A stretch of DNA of 64,000 nucleotides from Sphingobacterium rhinopitheci (lineage in GTDB: Bacteria; Bacteroidota; Bacteroidia; Sphingobacteriales; Sphingobacteriaceae), in the NCBI RefSeq assembly GCF_022627575.1, contig NZ_JADEYQ010000007.1:62001-126000 (forward strand). Direction: 5' to 3'. The first letter of the stretch is position 1, and every line of letters begins with the position of its first letter. This document shows, in pieces, positions 25,435 to 34,726 of this stretch. The notes beneath the pieces were generated by a model. It was not told the origin of the DNA. It was given only the letters and a program-made list of their open reading frames with translations, and did no database searches. The translations under genes were made by a program, and so were the position numbers.

Positions 25435-28230
25435 GTGAAAAAACTTTTTCTTTTAGATGGAATGGCTCTGATTTATAGAGCTTTCTTTGCCCTGAGCAAA
25501 GTTCCTCGCTTGACTTCTTCTGGATTTAATACTGGAGCCGTATTAGGCTTTACAAATACTTTATTGGAAGTTTTAAAAAACCAAAATCCAAGCCATATAG
25601 CTGTTGTATTCGATACTTCAGCGCCAACCAACCGACATGTTGAGTTCGAAGCATACAAGGCGAATAGACAAGAAATGCCAGAGGATCTACGTAAATCTAT
25701 CCCTTATGTTTTCAAATTAATCGAAGGTTTCAATATTCCTATCATTACGATGGATGGATTTGAAGCAGATGATATCATCGGTACATTGGCAAAGAAAGCC
25801 GAAAAAGAAGGTTATACCGTATATTGTATGACCCCTGATAAGGATTTTGGTCAATTGGTATCCGAAAATATATTTATTTTTAAACCTGCCCGTATGGGTA
25901 ATGGTGCCGAAGTATTAGGTGTTCCAGAAATATTGGAAAAATGGGAAATAAGTGATGTCTCACAAGTAATCGATATTCTAGGCCTTTGGGGAGATGCGGT
26001 GGATAATATCCCCGGAATACCCGGTATTGGTGAAAAAACGGCTAAAAAACTGATGCAAGAATATGGTAGCGTAGAAGGTCTGATTGCGAATGCTGATAAA
26101 CTAAAAGGTAAGCTTAAAGAAAATGTAATCAACTTTACCGAACAAGCGCTATTATCCAAAAGATTAGCCACTATTTTATTAGATGTACCTGTTGAGGTTA
26201 AAGATTTCAATTTTGAAGTTCAACCACCAAATAAAGACATTTTAGAACCTCTATTTGCTGAATTAGAATTCAGGACATTAGGAAAGCGTGTTTTTGGAGA
26301 CGATTTTACGGTTACAGAAGCTAGCAAAAACAATACCGGTCAGATGGACATGTTTGCTACAGGCAGCGCCACGTCCGAAGTCACAAGGAGCCAAGAAGAA
26401 CCAGAATCAGCCCCTTCTTCCAACATCACTAATACGCCACACAATTATATTTTGGTGGATACGAGCGAAAGCATGCAACAACTTGCTCAAGATCTTGCAA
26501 AACAAAAAATATTTGCCTTTGACACAGAAACGACAGGCCTTGATGCGATGTTGGCCGAAATTGTAGGCTTATCCTTTTGTTATGAAAAAGGTACTGCATA
26601 TTATATCCCTACACCCGCAGACAAACAAGAAGCATTAGCGGTAATAAATATTTTCAAACCAATACTGGAGGATGAAAAGATCACTAAAGTAGGTCAGAAT
26701 ATAAAATACGACATCTTGTTACTGGCTAAATATGATGTTCAAGTGAAGGGAAAGTTGTTTGACACGATGCTTGCACATTATTTAATCGATCCTGACACGC
26801 GACATGGAATGGATATATTGGCGGAAACATACCTTGGCTACAGCCCTATTTCTATCACTGAACTGATAGGCGCAAAAGGTAAGAATCAAGGCAATATGCG
26901 TGATGTAGAGATTGAAAAAGTCAAAGAATATGCTGCTGAAGATGCTGATATAACTTGGCAGCTCTACCAAAAATTTGAACCTTTACTAAAAGATAATAAA
27001 ACGGAAGATCTTGCGGAGAAGGTTGAATTCCCGCTGGTATACACCTTGGCAGAGATTGAAAAAAATGGCGTAAAAATAGATGTAGACACCTTAAATTCAT
27101 TTTCTAAAACCTTAGAAAAAGATATTAAATCGCTAGAAACAAGTATTTACGAAAAAGCCGGTGTTGAATTTAATATTGCATCACCAAAGCAATTGGGAGA
27201 AGTATTGTTTGACAAGTTACAATTAGACCCGAAAGCTAAAAAAACTAAAACAGGTCAATATAAAACAGGAGAAGATGTATTATTAGCATTAGCTAACAAA
27301 TCAGATATTGTACAAGACATCCTCGATTTCCGTCAATACCAAAAATTAAAATCTACCTACGTAGACTCCTTGCCCCTACTAATAAATCCGAATACGGGAT
27401 TAATTCATACATCCTATAATCAAGCAGTGGCGGCTACCGGAAGATTAAGCTCTACGAACCCTAACTTACAAAATATCCCTATTCGTACCGAAAAAGGCCG
27501 TGAAGTACGTAAAGCATTTATCGCTAGAGATGATGATCATACCTTATTATCTGCCGATTATTCGCAGATCGAGCTACGTATTATGGCAGAGCTTAGTGGA
27601 GATCAGAATATGTTAGAGGCATTTCAGCAAGGGCATGATATACACAAAGCTACAGCAGCCAAAGTATACGGCGTTAGCTTAGAAGAAGTCACTTCCGACC
27701 AACGAAGAAATGCAAAAGCCGTTAATTTTGGTATCATCTACGGACAATCTGCTTTTGGGCTATCTCAAAACCTAGGTATTAGTCGTAAAGAAGCGGCCGA
27801 AATAATAGATCAATATTTCAATCAATACGAAGGCGTTAAATTATATATGTCCAAAGCTGTAGAGTTGGCTAAGGAAAATGGCTATGTCGAAACAATCCTT
27901 AAAAGAAAGCGATATTTACGAGATATAAACTCTGCAAATATGACTGTTAGGGGTTTTGCGGAGCGCAATGCCATCAATGCGCCTATCCAAGGTTCGGCGG
28001 CCGACATGATTAAAATTGCGATGATCAATATTCAGAAGGATATTGTCGATCGTAATCTTAAAGGTATAATGATCATGCAAGTACATGATGAGCTTGTATT
28101 TGATGTTCCTAAAGAAGAAATTACTATTTTTAAAGATATTATTTCGCACCGCATGAAAACAGCGATCGAATTACGTGTCCCACTAGAAGTAGAAATTGGG
28201 GAAGGAAATAACTGGTTAGAAGCACACTAA
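25435..28230 (+). CDS. polA: DNA polymerase I
   Basis: A 931-aa three-domain enzyme for Okazaki-fragment processing and repair. The 5'-nuclease domain (about 1-290) has LFLLDGMALIYRAFFA, GFEADDIIGTLA and DNIPGIPGIGEKTA. The 3'-5' exonuclease (about 340-520) keeps its acidic residues in FAFDTETTGLD and YAAEDADIT, so proofreading looks intact. The polymerase domain (about 560-931) has TGRLSSTNPNLQNIP, SADYSQIELR, RRNAKAVNFGIIYG and MQVHDELVFD. The start is GTG at 25435, the only one that keeps the conserved N-terminus. A MORN-type gene follows 6 bp downstream. Confidence 0.97.
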   Translation: MKKLFLLDGMALIYRAFFALSKVPRLTSSGFNTGAVLGFTNTLLEVLKNQNPSHIAVVFDTSAPTNRHVEFEAYKANRQEMPEDLRKSIPYVFKLIEGFNIPIITMDGFEADDIIGTLAKKAEKEGYTVYCMTPDKDFGQLVSENIFIFKPARMGNGAEVLGVPEILEKWEISDVSQVIDILGLWGDAVDNIPGIPGIGEKTAKKLMQEYGSVEGLIANADKLKGKLKENVINFTEQALLSKRLATILLDVPVEVKDFNFEVQPPNKDILEPLFAELEFRTLGKRVFGDDFTVTEASKNNTGQMDMFATGSATSEVTRSQEEPESAPSSNITNTPHNYILVDTSESMQQLAQDLAKQKIFAFDTETTGLDAMLAEIVGLSFCYEKGTAYYIPTPADKQEALAVINIFKPILEDEKITKVGQNIKYDILLLAKYDVQVKGKLFDTMLAHYLIDPDTRHGMDILAETYLGYSPISITELIGAKGKNQGNMRDVEIEKVKEYAAEDADITWQLYQKFEPLLKDNKTEDLAEKVEFPLVYTLAEIEKNGVKIDVDTLNSFSKTLEKDIKSLETSIYEKAGVEFNIASPKQLGEVLFDKLQLDPKAKKTKTGQYKTGEDVLLALANKSDIVQDILDFRQYQKLKSTYVDSLPLLINPNTGLIHTSYNQAVAATGRLSSTNPNLQNIPIRTEKGREVRKAFIARDDDHTLLSADYSQIELRIMAELSGDQNMLEAFQQGHDIHKATAAKVYGVSLEEVTSDQRRNAKAVNFGIIYGQSAFGLSQNLGISRKEAAEIIDQYFNQYEGVKLYMSKAVELAKENGYVETILKRKRYLRDINSANMTVRGFAERNAINAPIQGSAADMIKIAMINIQKDIVDRNLKGIMIMQVHDELVFDVPKEEITIFKDIISHRMKTAIELRVPLEVEIGEGNNWLEAH

Positions 28231-28236
28231 TTAATT

Positions 28237-29364
28237 ATGAAATATTTATTTTTAGCACTATTTATTTGTTTAGGCTCTGTTAAGACAACATTTGCTCAAG
28301 ATGCAGTGGCTACGGTTTTTGAGAAAGGACCAAATAATACAATTCGATTTTACTATGACTATGAGTATTACTTGGTAGACAAAAACTGTGAATTTAAAAC
28401 CATCGAACGTGTTGCAGAATTTGATATCCCCACGAACAAATTTAATGGTCAATTCAGAGATTTCGCTTCAAATGGTCGTACAGTATTAAGTGGAAACTAT
28501 GTTAAAGGAAGCAAAGAAGGTGATTTTATTGCTTATTATCCTGACGGCACCCAAAAATGGCAAGCTACATTTGTAAATAACCAGCCGCAGGGACCCATAA
28601 AATACTATTATCCTGATGGTAAGCCAATGTTAGAGTTGATAGCAGACAATGCAAATACGTATATCAAACAATATTGGGACAAAGAGGGCAATCAAGATGT
28701 CAAAGATGGTGAAGGTCAAATAGATATTACATTACCAATCATCGGATTTACGGAGCATGGTTACACAAAATATAAAACCACTGGAAAAGTAAAAGATGGA
28801 CTTCCCGACGACATATGGAATACTTCTTTTATTACAGAAGACAAAAAACCACGTGCTATCCTTCTCATGATTTCCACCTATGAAAATGGTCAATTACGTG
28901 CTAGAGAAATTAATGATTACTTTACAGATATGTTAATAGACTATAATACATTGAGTTTCTCTCCTATAGAAGCATTTCATATAGCAGAATTATTACAAAG
29001 TAAGAATTGTACTTTTGATGAACATACGGGTTTTAATAGTTTTATTGCTAAGAAATTTACCCGCTTCCTTATAGACAATAGAAAATATGTAGATGAAGAA
29101 GGGACGATAGCCTTAAACTATACTGCTAGAGTTGCAAAAACAGGATTAGTTTTCACATCCACCCTTACAGAATCTTCTAGAGAACTCTCTCGTAACGAAA
29201 GGCTTATGTTTGAAAGAATGATTGACCAAATCCAATATTATCTACCTTCATATTTAGACAACAAAAGTATTGATGATAGGTTAAATATTTCACTACAAAT
29301 ATATATTTCAGGAGATAAAATCGTGATCCCACCCGTTCAAATTGTTAGAGAAAAGGGCTTCTAA
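28237..29364 (+). CDS. Secreted MORN-repeat-like protein of unknown function
   Basis: A 375-aa protein with a signal peptide (about 1-21, ending TTFAQ). Residues about 65-140 hold three MORN-like units of about 22 residues: GQFRDFASNGRTVLSGNYVKG, EGDFIAYYPDGTQKWQATF and GPIKYYYPDGKPMLEL. These beta-hairpin repeats are shared with YwqK-type proteins and eukaryotic MORN proteins. The C-terminal 200 residues match nothing I recognise and end in IVIPPVQIVREKGF. It begins 6 bp after the polA stop and has no visible promoter, so cotranscription with polA is likely; whether the two functions are linked is unclear. Confidence 0.6.
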   Translation: MKYLFLALFICLGSVKTTFAQDAVATVFEKGPNNTIRFYYDYEYYLVDKNCEFKTIERVAEFDIPTNKFNGQFRDFASNGRTVLSGNYVKGSKEGDFIAYYPDGTQKWQATFVNNQPQGPIKYYYPDGKPMLELIADNANTYIKQYWDKEGNQDVKDGEGQIDITLPIIGFTEHGYTKYKTTGKVKDGLPDDIWNTSFITEDKKPRAILLMISTYENGQLRAREINDYFTDMLIDYNTLSFSPIEAFHIAELLQSKNCTFDEHTGFNSFIAKKFTRFLIDNRKYVDEEGTIALNYTARVAKTGLVFTSTLTESSRELSRNERLMFERMIDQIQYYLPSYLDNKSIDDRLNISLQIYISGDKIVIPPVQIVREKGF

Positions 29365-29387
29365 GTTTTTAATTCGAGTTAGTTATT

Positions 29388-29395
29388 TATATTTG
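29388..29395 (+). promoter_or_regulatory. -7 promoter element for psd
   Basis: TATATTTG, exact consensus, 16 nt before the psd ATG at 29412. Confidence 0.55.
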
Positions 29396-29411
29396 CAAAA
29401 ATTATTTTAAA

Positions 29412-30065
29412 ATGAAGTTTCACAAAGAAGGTTATACAAGTCTAGCTTTAGTCATTCTATTTATATTTGTAATTAATGCTATTGCAGACTATTATGATGT
29501 AAATACTATTATCAAATGGGTTATTTATATATTATCTGCTTTCTTATTTATTACGATAGTACAATTCTTTAGAAGTCCAAAAAAGACAATCTTATTAGAT
29601 GATAACGTAGTATTATGTCCTGCAGATGGAAAGGTAGTCGTTATTGAAGAAACGGAAGAAAGTGAATATTTTAAAGACAAACGTATTCAAGTGTCTATTT
29701 TTATGTCACCCGTAAATGTTCACGTTAATCGCAACCCTGTCTCAGGCATTGTTTCTTATTTTAAATATCACCCAGGCAAATTTTTGGTAGCATGGCATCC
29801 TAAATCTTCGACAGACAACGAACGCACCACTGTAGTAGTTAAGAAAAAAAATGGTGTTGAAGTATTATTCAGACAAATTGCGGGCGCATTAGCGCGTAGA
29901 ATTGTATGGTATGTCGAAGAAGGTCAAGAGGTTCAACAAGGTGACGAGTTTGGATTTATTAAATTCGGGTCACGCGTAGATTTATTTTTGCCATTAGGCA
30001 CAAAAATAAATGTCAATATAGATGATAAAGTAGTTGGTGGAAAAACTGTGATAGCACAATTTTAA
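29412..30065 (+). CDS. psd: Phosphatidylserine decarboxylase (short type)
   Basis: Makes phosphatidylethanolamine from phosphatidylserine. The 217-aa protein is of the short PSD/archaetidylserine-decarboxylase type: two N-terminal hydrophobic stretches (about 10-27 and 36-50), LCPADGKVVVIEE, FMSPVNVHVNR with the catalytic histidine, and the self-cleavage site FIKFGSRVDLFLP. The serine in GS should become the pyruvoyl group. It has its own promoter and ends 57 bp before the histidine-kinase gene, with a hairpin terminator in the gap. Confidence 0.93.
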   Translation: MKFHKEGYTSLALVILFIFVINAIADYYDVNTIIKWVIYILSAFLFITIVQFFRSPKKTILLDDNVVLCPADGKVVVIEETEESEYFKDKRIQVSIFMSPVNVHVNRNPVSGIVSYFKYHPGKFLVAWHPKSSTDNERTTVVVKKKNGVEVLFRQIAGALARRIVWYVEEGQEVQQGDEFGFIKFGSRVDLFLPLGTKINVNIDDKVVGGKTVIAQF

Positions 30066-30094
30066 CATTAAGTTTACAAAATATAACTAAATTT

Positions 30095-30122
30095 AGCTTC
30101 AAATAATTTTGAAGCTTTTTTT
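30095..30122 (+). terminator. Terminator after psd abutting the kinase start codon
   Basis: AGCTTCAAA (30095-30103) pairs with TTTGAAGCT (30108-30116), with a TAAT loop, then a run of Ts reaching 30122. The ATG of the kinase gene is the very next base. Confidence 0.75.
30104..30111 (+). promoter_or_regulatory. -7 element for the histidine kinase inside the psd terminator
   Basis: TAATTTTG, exact TAnnTTTG, formed by the loop and right arm of the psd terminator hairpin, 11 nt before the kinase ATG at 30123. Confidence 0.4.
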
Positions 30123-31157
30123 ATGAATTACAAAATACTAGTTATCTACATTTCTTTATTTTTTGCACTCTCCTTAGCCTGCTTAAGTTTATACTACGAA
30201 AACAATTGGAATGATTTTTTCATAATTTTAATTGTTTCCTTTATCATTAGCTTTATTACATTAAGTACAATCATACTTAGGTACATAAATAATAGAATCA
30301 GCAACTTATACAAATTAATACGTAGCCTAAAGCTAGGTAAAGATATGAAAGAAGTACTTGCTGAGCATGCTAGCGACGATCCAATCCTCAGTGCTGAAGA
30401 AGAAGTTCGGGAATGGTCAAATCAACGATCTTCAGAAATTAGGCGTTTGCGTGAGCAAGAAAAGTACAGAAGAGAATTTCTCTCGAATATATCACATGAG
30501 TTCAAAACCCCGCTATTTGCTATACAGGGATATATTGAAACACTGCAAGACGGAATGCTTGAAGAAGACCCCAAATTATCTATTCAATTTCTTAGCAAAG
30601 CTTCAAAAAATATAGATCGATTGACCTATCTTATTTCAGATTTGGATGAAATATCAAAATTAGAAACTGGTAAAATTTCTTTAAATATGGAGAAATTTGA
30701 CATCATACCATTACTTATAGAAACAAAAGAACAATTAGAAGATAAAGCAAAAAAACAGGATATAAATATTATACTAAACTTCAAAACCAACACAACAATC
30801 TTAGTTGAGGCAGACAAACTAAAAATTCAACAGGTATTGGTTAATCTCATAGACAATTCCTTAAAATATGGTAAAGAAGGAGGCAAAACAACAATAAGTA
30901 TATTTCATTTGATAGATCAAGTCCTTATAGAAGTTACAGATAATGGATTGGGTATAGAAGAAAAAAATATCGCCCGTGTATTTGAAAGATTCTTTAGAAC
31001 AGATCGAAGCAGATCAAGAGAAATCGGTGGTTCTGGACTCGGTTTATCGATCGTAAAACACATAATTGAGGCACACGAACAAACCGTAAATGCAAGAAGT
31101 ACAGAAGGTTTAGGCACGACTTTTGGATTCACACTCGAAAAAACTCGCAATACATAA
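30123..31157 (+). CDS. Sensor histidine kinase, PhoR-like
   Basis: A 344-aa kinase with two N-terminal membrane helices (about 4-25 and 32-55) joined by a very short loop, which is closer to an intramembrane sensor than one with a periplasmic domain. A coiled linker follows, then the H-box FLSNISHEFKTPLFAIQGY (about H125; Phe replaces the usual Leu of HELKTP), the N-box NLIDNSLKYG, and the ATP motifs DNGLGIEE and GGSGLGLSIVKHI. The H-box region resembles PhoR-like kinases of Bacteroidota. Its neighbours, a DUF47-Pit phosphate module behind a Pho-box-like repeat, support that role. No response regulator is adjacent. Confidence 0.82.
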   Translation: MNYKILVIYISLFFALSLACLSLYYENNWNDFFIILIVSFIISFITLSTIILRYINNRISNLYKLIRSLKLGKDMKEVLAEHASDDPILSAEEEVREWSNQRSSEIRRLREQEKYRREFLSNISHEFKTPLFAIQGYIETLQDGMLEEDPKLSIQFLSKASKNIDRLTYLISDLDEISKLETGKISLNMEKFDIIPLLIETKEQLEDKAKKQDINIILNFKTNTTILVEADKLKIQQVLVNLIDNSLKYGKEGGKTTISIFHLIDQVLIEVTDNGLGIEEKNIARVFERFFRTDRSRSREIGGSGLGLSIVKHIIEAHEQTVNARSTEGLGTTFGFTLEKTRNT

Positions 31158-31173
31158 GTCTAATAATATTAAA

Positions 31174-31208
31174 CTTAACATTAACTTAACATTAAGGTTT
31201 TACTTTTG
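31174..31208 (+). promoter_or_regulatory. Pho-box-like tandem repeat plus -7 element before DUF47-pit
   Basis: Two perfect 11-bp direct repeats CTTAACATTAA (31174-31184 and 31185-31195) are followed 5 bp later by the -7 element TACTTTTG (31201-31208), 20 nt before the ATG at 31229. Seven-base half-sites repeating every 11 bp, just upstream of the core promoter, are the geometry of PhoB boxes. Confidence 0.55.
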
Positions 31209-31228
31209 CATCAAATACATTTACAACT

Positions 31229-31876
31229 ATGTCTTTAAATAGCATTTTCCAGTATTTTGTCCCTAAGGACAAAAAATTCTTTCCTCTGTTTGAACAAGCA
31301 GGCGCCAACCTTATAGATATGGCAAAACTTCTTCAAGCAAGTGTTAATAGTACTGACCTTGAGGCACGAAAAGATCTTTCAAAAAAAATAGAAGATTTAG
31401 AACATGTTGGTGATAAGATCACACACCAAATTCATTTAGAATTAGGTCGAAATTTCATTACTCCATTTGACCGTGAAGATATTCATGCGCTAGCAAGCTC
31501 CATAGATGATGTTGCAGACTTTATTCATGGTGCATCAAACAGAATGCAATTGTATAAAGTAGAAAAGGTAACCCTACCTATGATAGAGATCACAGACTTG
31601 ATCTTAGAGGCTACAGAACATGTAGCAAAAGCTTTATACGAATTGAAAGATTTGAAAAACATCAGAAACATCACCGATTCATGTGTTCGCATAAACAGTG
31701 TTGAAAATAAGGCAGATTACATCTTCGATAAAGCCGTAGCAGATTTATTCGAATACGAAAGCGACGCTATCAACCTTATCAAACAAAAAGAAGTATTATC
31801 TGCAATGGAAGACGCTACCGACAAGTGTGAAGATGTTGCTAATGTTTTAGAGAGTATTCTTGTTAAAAATGCCTAA
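31229..31876 (+). CDS. DUF47 (PhoU-like) phosphate-transport accessory protein
   Basis: A 215-aa all-helical protein of the DUF47/PhoU_div family: it begins NSIFQYFVPKDKKFFPLFEQ and has paired acidic metal-binding helices with EDLEHVGDKITHQ and SSIDDVADFIHGASNRM. Such proteins usually pair with Pit transporters and are thought to regulate phosphate uptake. The pit gene follows 32 bp downstream. The promoter region carries the 11-bp tandem repeat. Confidence 0.92.
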   Translation: MSLNSIFQYFVPKDKKFFPLFEQAGANLIDMAKLLQASVNSTDLEARKDLSKKIEDLEHVGDKITHQIHLELGRNFITPFDREDIHALASSIDDVADFIHGASNRMQLYKVEKVTLPMIEITDLILEATEHVAKALYELKDLKNIRNITDSCVRINSVENKADYIFDKAVADLFEYESDAINLIKQKEVLSAMEDATDKCEDVANVLESILVKNA

Positions 31877-31908
31877 GGCATAGATTATCAAGTTATAATT
31901 TATTTACT

Positions 31909-32922
31909 ATGGGTATAACAACATTATTAGTAGTCGTTATTGTATTGGCTATTGCATTTGATTACATCAACGGTTTTCATGATGCCGCCAACTCTATTGC
32001 AACTATTGTATCAACCAAAGTATTGACACCATTTATGGCTGTACTTTGGGCTGCAATATTCAACTTTGCAGCATATTTTTATTTCACAGATCACAAAGTA
32101 GCAAACACAATTGCAAAAACTGTACTAGAACAGTATATAACACTAGAAGTAATCTTTGCAGGACTCGTCGCCGCCATATCATGGAATCTATTCACATGGT
32201 ATTATGGCATACCATCTAGTTCTTCTCATACCCTAATAGGTGGATTTGCGGGATCAGGAATGGCCTATGCTGTTTTCTTAGGCGTAAATCCAATCGAGGC
32301 GATCAACATTTCTGCAATTTTAAAAATTGTTTCATTTATTGTCTTAGCGCCAGTTATCGGTATGACGATATCTATAATCATAACTTTGGTTATTATCAAT
32401 ATTGCCAAAAACAGTAAACCTAGAGTCGCTGAAAAATGGTTTAAGATATTACAATTAATATCTTCAGCGGGATTAAGTTTTGCGCACGGTGGTAATGATG
32501 CACAAAAAGTAATGGGTATTATTGCTACAGCATTGATCGCACAAGGTGTAATTGGCGGTATAGAAGATATGCCTGAATGGGTTCCATTATCGTGTTATAT
32601 AGCGATCGCAGCAGGTACAATGAGTGGTGGTTGGAAAATTGTAAAAACAATGGGTACAAAAATCACTAAAGTTACGCCATTAGAAGGAGTAAGTGCTGAA
32701 GCTGCTGGAGCATTGACATTAGGTATTACAGAACATTACGGTATACCTGCATCTACTACACACACCATTACTGGAGCTATTATCGGTGTTGGTGTTGTAA
32801 AAAGAGTTTCCGCAGTTAGATGGGGTGTTACAATAAGTTTATTATGGGCATGGGTACTTACTATCCCAGTAAGCGCTGTACTAGGTGGCTTAACATTAGC
32901 AATAATTCATTATATACTATAA
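31909..32922 (+). CDS. pit: Low-affinity inorganic phosphate transporter (Pit)
   Basis: A 337-aa PiT-family carrier with about ten membrane helices. The two signature repeats are in FDYINGFHDAANSIATIV (near the N-terminus) and SFAHGGNDAQKVMGI (about 190-205), both variants of the GxNDAN motif. Two further conserved blocks, YGIPSSSSHTLIGGFAGSG and YGIPASTTHTITGAI, are internal duplicates. It is cotranscribed with the DUF47 gene and ends in a strong terminator. Confidence 0.94.
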   Translation: MGITTLLVVVIVLAIAFDYINGFHDAANSIATIVSTKVLTPFMAVLWAAIFNFAAYFYFTDHKVANTIAKTVLEQYITLEVIFAGLVAAISWNLFTWYYGIPSSSSHTLIGGFAGSGMAYAVFLGVNPIEAINISAILKIVSFIVLAPVIGMTISIIITLVIINIAKNSKPRVAEKWFKILQLISSAGLSFAHGGNDAQKVMGIIATALIAQGVIGGIEDMPEWVPLSCYIAIAAGTMSGGWKIVKTMGTKITKVTPLEGVSAEAAGALTLGITEHYGIPASTTHTITGAIIGVGVVKRVSAVRWGVTISLLWAWVLTIPVSAVLGGLTLAIIHYIL

Positions 32923-32941
32923 ATATATATAAATCAACAAG

Positions 32942-32980
32942 AAATCGACCTGTAAGTTAACACCTACAGGTCGATTTTTT
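32942..32980 (+). terminator. Intrinsic terminator after pit
   Basis: AAATCGACCTGTA (32942-32954) pairs with TACAGGTCGATTT (32965-32977), loop 10 nt, followed by TTT. The 190 bp from here to the ompA start hold only the promoter element at 33094. Confidence 0.85.
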
Positions 32981-33093
32981 ATTGATAAACATATTAAATT
33001 TAACCTATTAATTTGGTTGTTTGCATATAAATATGTAAATTTATGCCTTATTTGATGATTTATAAAGCGAAGCTTCAGACACTAAAAGGTGAG

Positions 33094-33101
33094 TAGTTTT
33101 G
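33094..33101 (+). promoter_or_regulatory. -7 promoter element for the OmpA-type porin
   Basis: TAGTTTTG, exact TAnnTTTG. It leaves a leader of about 60 nt that ends in an A-rich run directly before the ATG at 33171, the kind of initiation region reported for highly expressed Bacteroidota genes. Confidence 0.5.
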
Positions 33102-33170
33102 GCATTATTATTGTTAAGTAATGTTAAAAATAGAAACAACTAAAAATTTAATAATCTTAAAAAAAAGAGT

Positions 33171-34562
33171 ATGAACTATTCTACAATTAAAAAAACAGCT
33201 ATTGCTGCTTCATTAGTAGCTGCATTAGGCTATGCTGAAAATGCACAAGCTCAAGCTCAAGTATTTGGTGGCCGTTCTCAATACAGAACATGGTCTATCG
33301 GTGTTCAAGGTGGTATCACTACACCTAATGTTCTTATCGGTGGTCAAAATGCATTCGGTCAACAAGTAGGTTATTTCCAAAATAAAGTTGGAGAATACTA
33401 CGGATTAACTGTACGTAAACAATTCTCTCACCTTTTCGGATTAGAAGTTGAAGCGAACCGTGGTTCAATCAAAACTTTTAACTCTGACTTAGCGAGTTTC
33501 GAAGCTGGTTCAGGTGCTAATGGTGCTGGAACTGCAAGATCTGCAAAAACTTCTGTTAACTGGGCAGCAAGCTTAAATGGTGTATTCCAATTAGGTACAA
33601 TTGACTTCATGAGAAGAGAGAATGCAATTAACTTCTACGCTAAAGTAGGTTTAGGTGCAATGGCTTTCAACCCTGTTCAATATGCTAATAACGATTTCAC
33701 AGGTGCTGAAGTTTACAACAACAAAGGTAAATGGGGTGAAGAAATCTTCGGTGACCGCGAAAGAGTTGGAAACAGAGATTACCGTTTAGGTATGTATGTT
33801 CCAGTTGGTGTTGGTGTTAAATTCAAATTATCTGAAGTTGTTGCTTTAAACTTAGGTTACACAATGAACTTTACGGATGATGGTTTATTATACGGAAATT
33901 CAGCGAAAAGCCAATACAACCAAAGATTTGGTAACTTATACGGTGGTTTAGAATTCACTTTAGGTTCAAAAGACAAAGAAAACTTAACTTTTGCTAACCC
34001 AGTTGCTAACTTATACGATGAGTTAAAAGATCCATCTTTACGTAACGAAGTTGAAGCATTAAAACAACGCGTTTCTACATTAGAAGGTGCAGTAGCTATC
34101 TTAGGTACTGATACTGATGGTGACGGTGTATCTGACAGATTTGACAAATGTCCTAACACTCCTGCTGGTACAGTAGTTGATGGTTCAGGATGTCCTATCT
34201 TGTTCCCAGAAGCTGTTGTTGTTGAGCAAGCTAAAGCTGAGAAATTCTCTGCAATCCAATTCGAATTTGATAGCTCAGTTTTAAAAACTAGCTCATATGC
34301 AGAATTAGACAGATTAGCTAAAGATTTACGTGCTTCTAACTCTTCAGTACTTTTGAATGGTTATGCATCATCTGAAGGTTCAGCAGAATACAACGTTACA
34401 TTATCTCAAGATCGTGCTAATGCAGTAAAACAATACTTAGTTAACGCTGGTGTTGCTGCATCAAAAATCACTACTAAAGGTTATGGTGACGCTGATCCAG
34501 TAGCATCTAATGCAACTGAAGCAGGTCGTGTTCAAAACCGTCGTGTTGAGATCAAATTATAA
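33171..34562 (+). CDS. OmpA-family outer-membrane protein
   Basis: A 463-aa protein: signal peptide (about 1-27, ending NAQAQ), an N-terminal beta-barrel (about 35-270), a calcium-binding TSP3-type repeat DTDGDGVSDRFDKCPNTP (about 315-335), then an OmpA peptidoglycan-binding domain with NGYASSEGSAEYN and the Arg-rich end GRVQNRRVEIKL. It should tether the outer membrane to peptidoglycan. Codon use is strikingly uniform (GTT, GCT, TTA, AAC), as expected for a very abundant protein. Confidence 0.93.
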   Translation: MNYSTIKKTAIAASLVAALGYAENAQAQAQVFGGRSQYRTWSIGVQGGITTPNVLIGGQNAFGQQVGYFQNKVGEYYGLTVRKQFSHLFGLEVEANRGSIKTFNSDLASFEAGSGANGAGTARSAKTSVNWAASLNGVFQLGTIDFMRRENAINFYAKVGLGAMAFNPVQYANNDFTGAEVYNNKGKWGEEIFGDRERVGNRDYRLGMYVPVGVGVKFKLSEVVALNLGYTMNFTDDGLLYGNSAKSQYNQRFGNLYGGLEFTLGSKDKENLTFANPVANLYDELKDPSLRNEVEALKQRVSTLEGAVAILGTDTDGDGVSDRFDKCPNTPAGTVVDGSGCPILFPEAVVVEQAKAEKFSAIQFEFDSSVLKTSSYAELDRLAKDLRASNSSVLLNGYASSEGSAEYNVTLSQDRANAVKQYLVNAGVAASKITTKGYGDADPVASNATEAGRVQNRRVEIKL

Positions 34563-34591
34563 TTTTAGCAATAAAATTTAATTCAAATATA

Positions 34592-34617
34592 AAAGCCATC
34601 ACATTAGTGATGGCTTT
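34592..34617 (+). terminator. Intrinsic terminator after the ompA-type gene
   Basis: AAAGCCATCAC / GTGATGGCTTT stem of 11 bp with loop ATTA, followed by ATTTATTTT. Confidence 0.85.
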
Positions 34618-34726
34618 ATTTATTTTAAACCAATTAGGGCCGTCCAAGTCTATATTGTTTAAATGTGGAAAATAAAATACTTCTTTTTCTTTGTAAAAAG
34701 TGTATTTTTCCGAAAATAGAGAAGTA

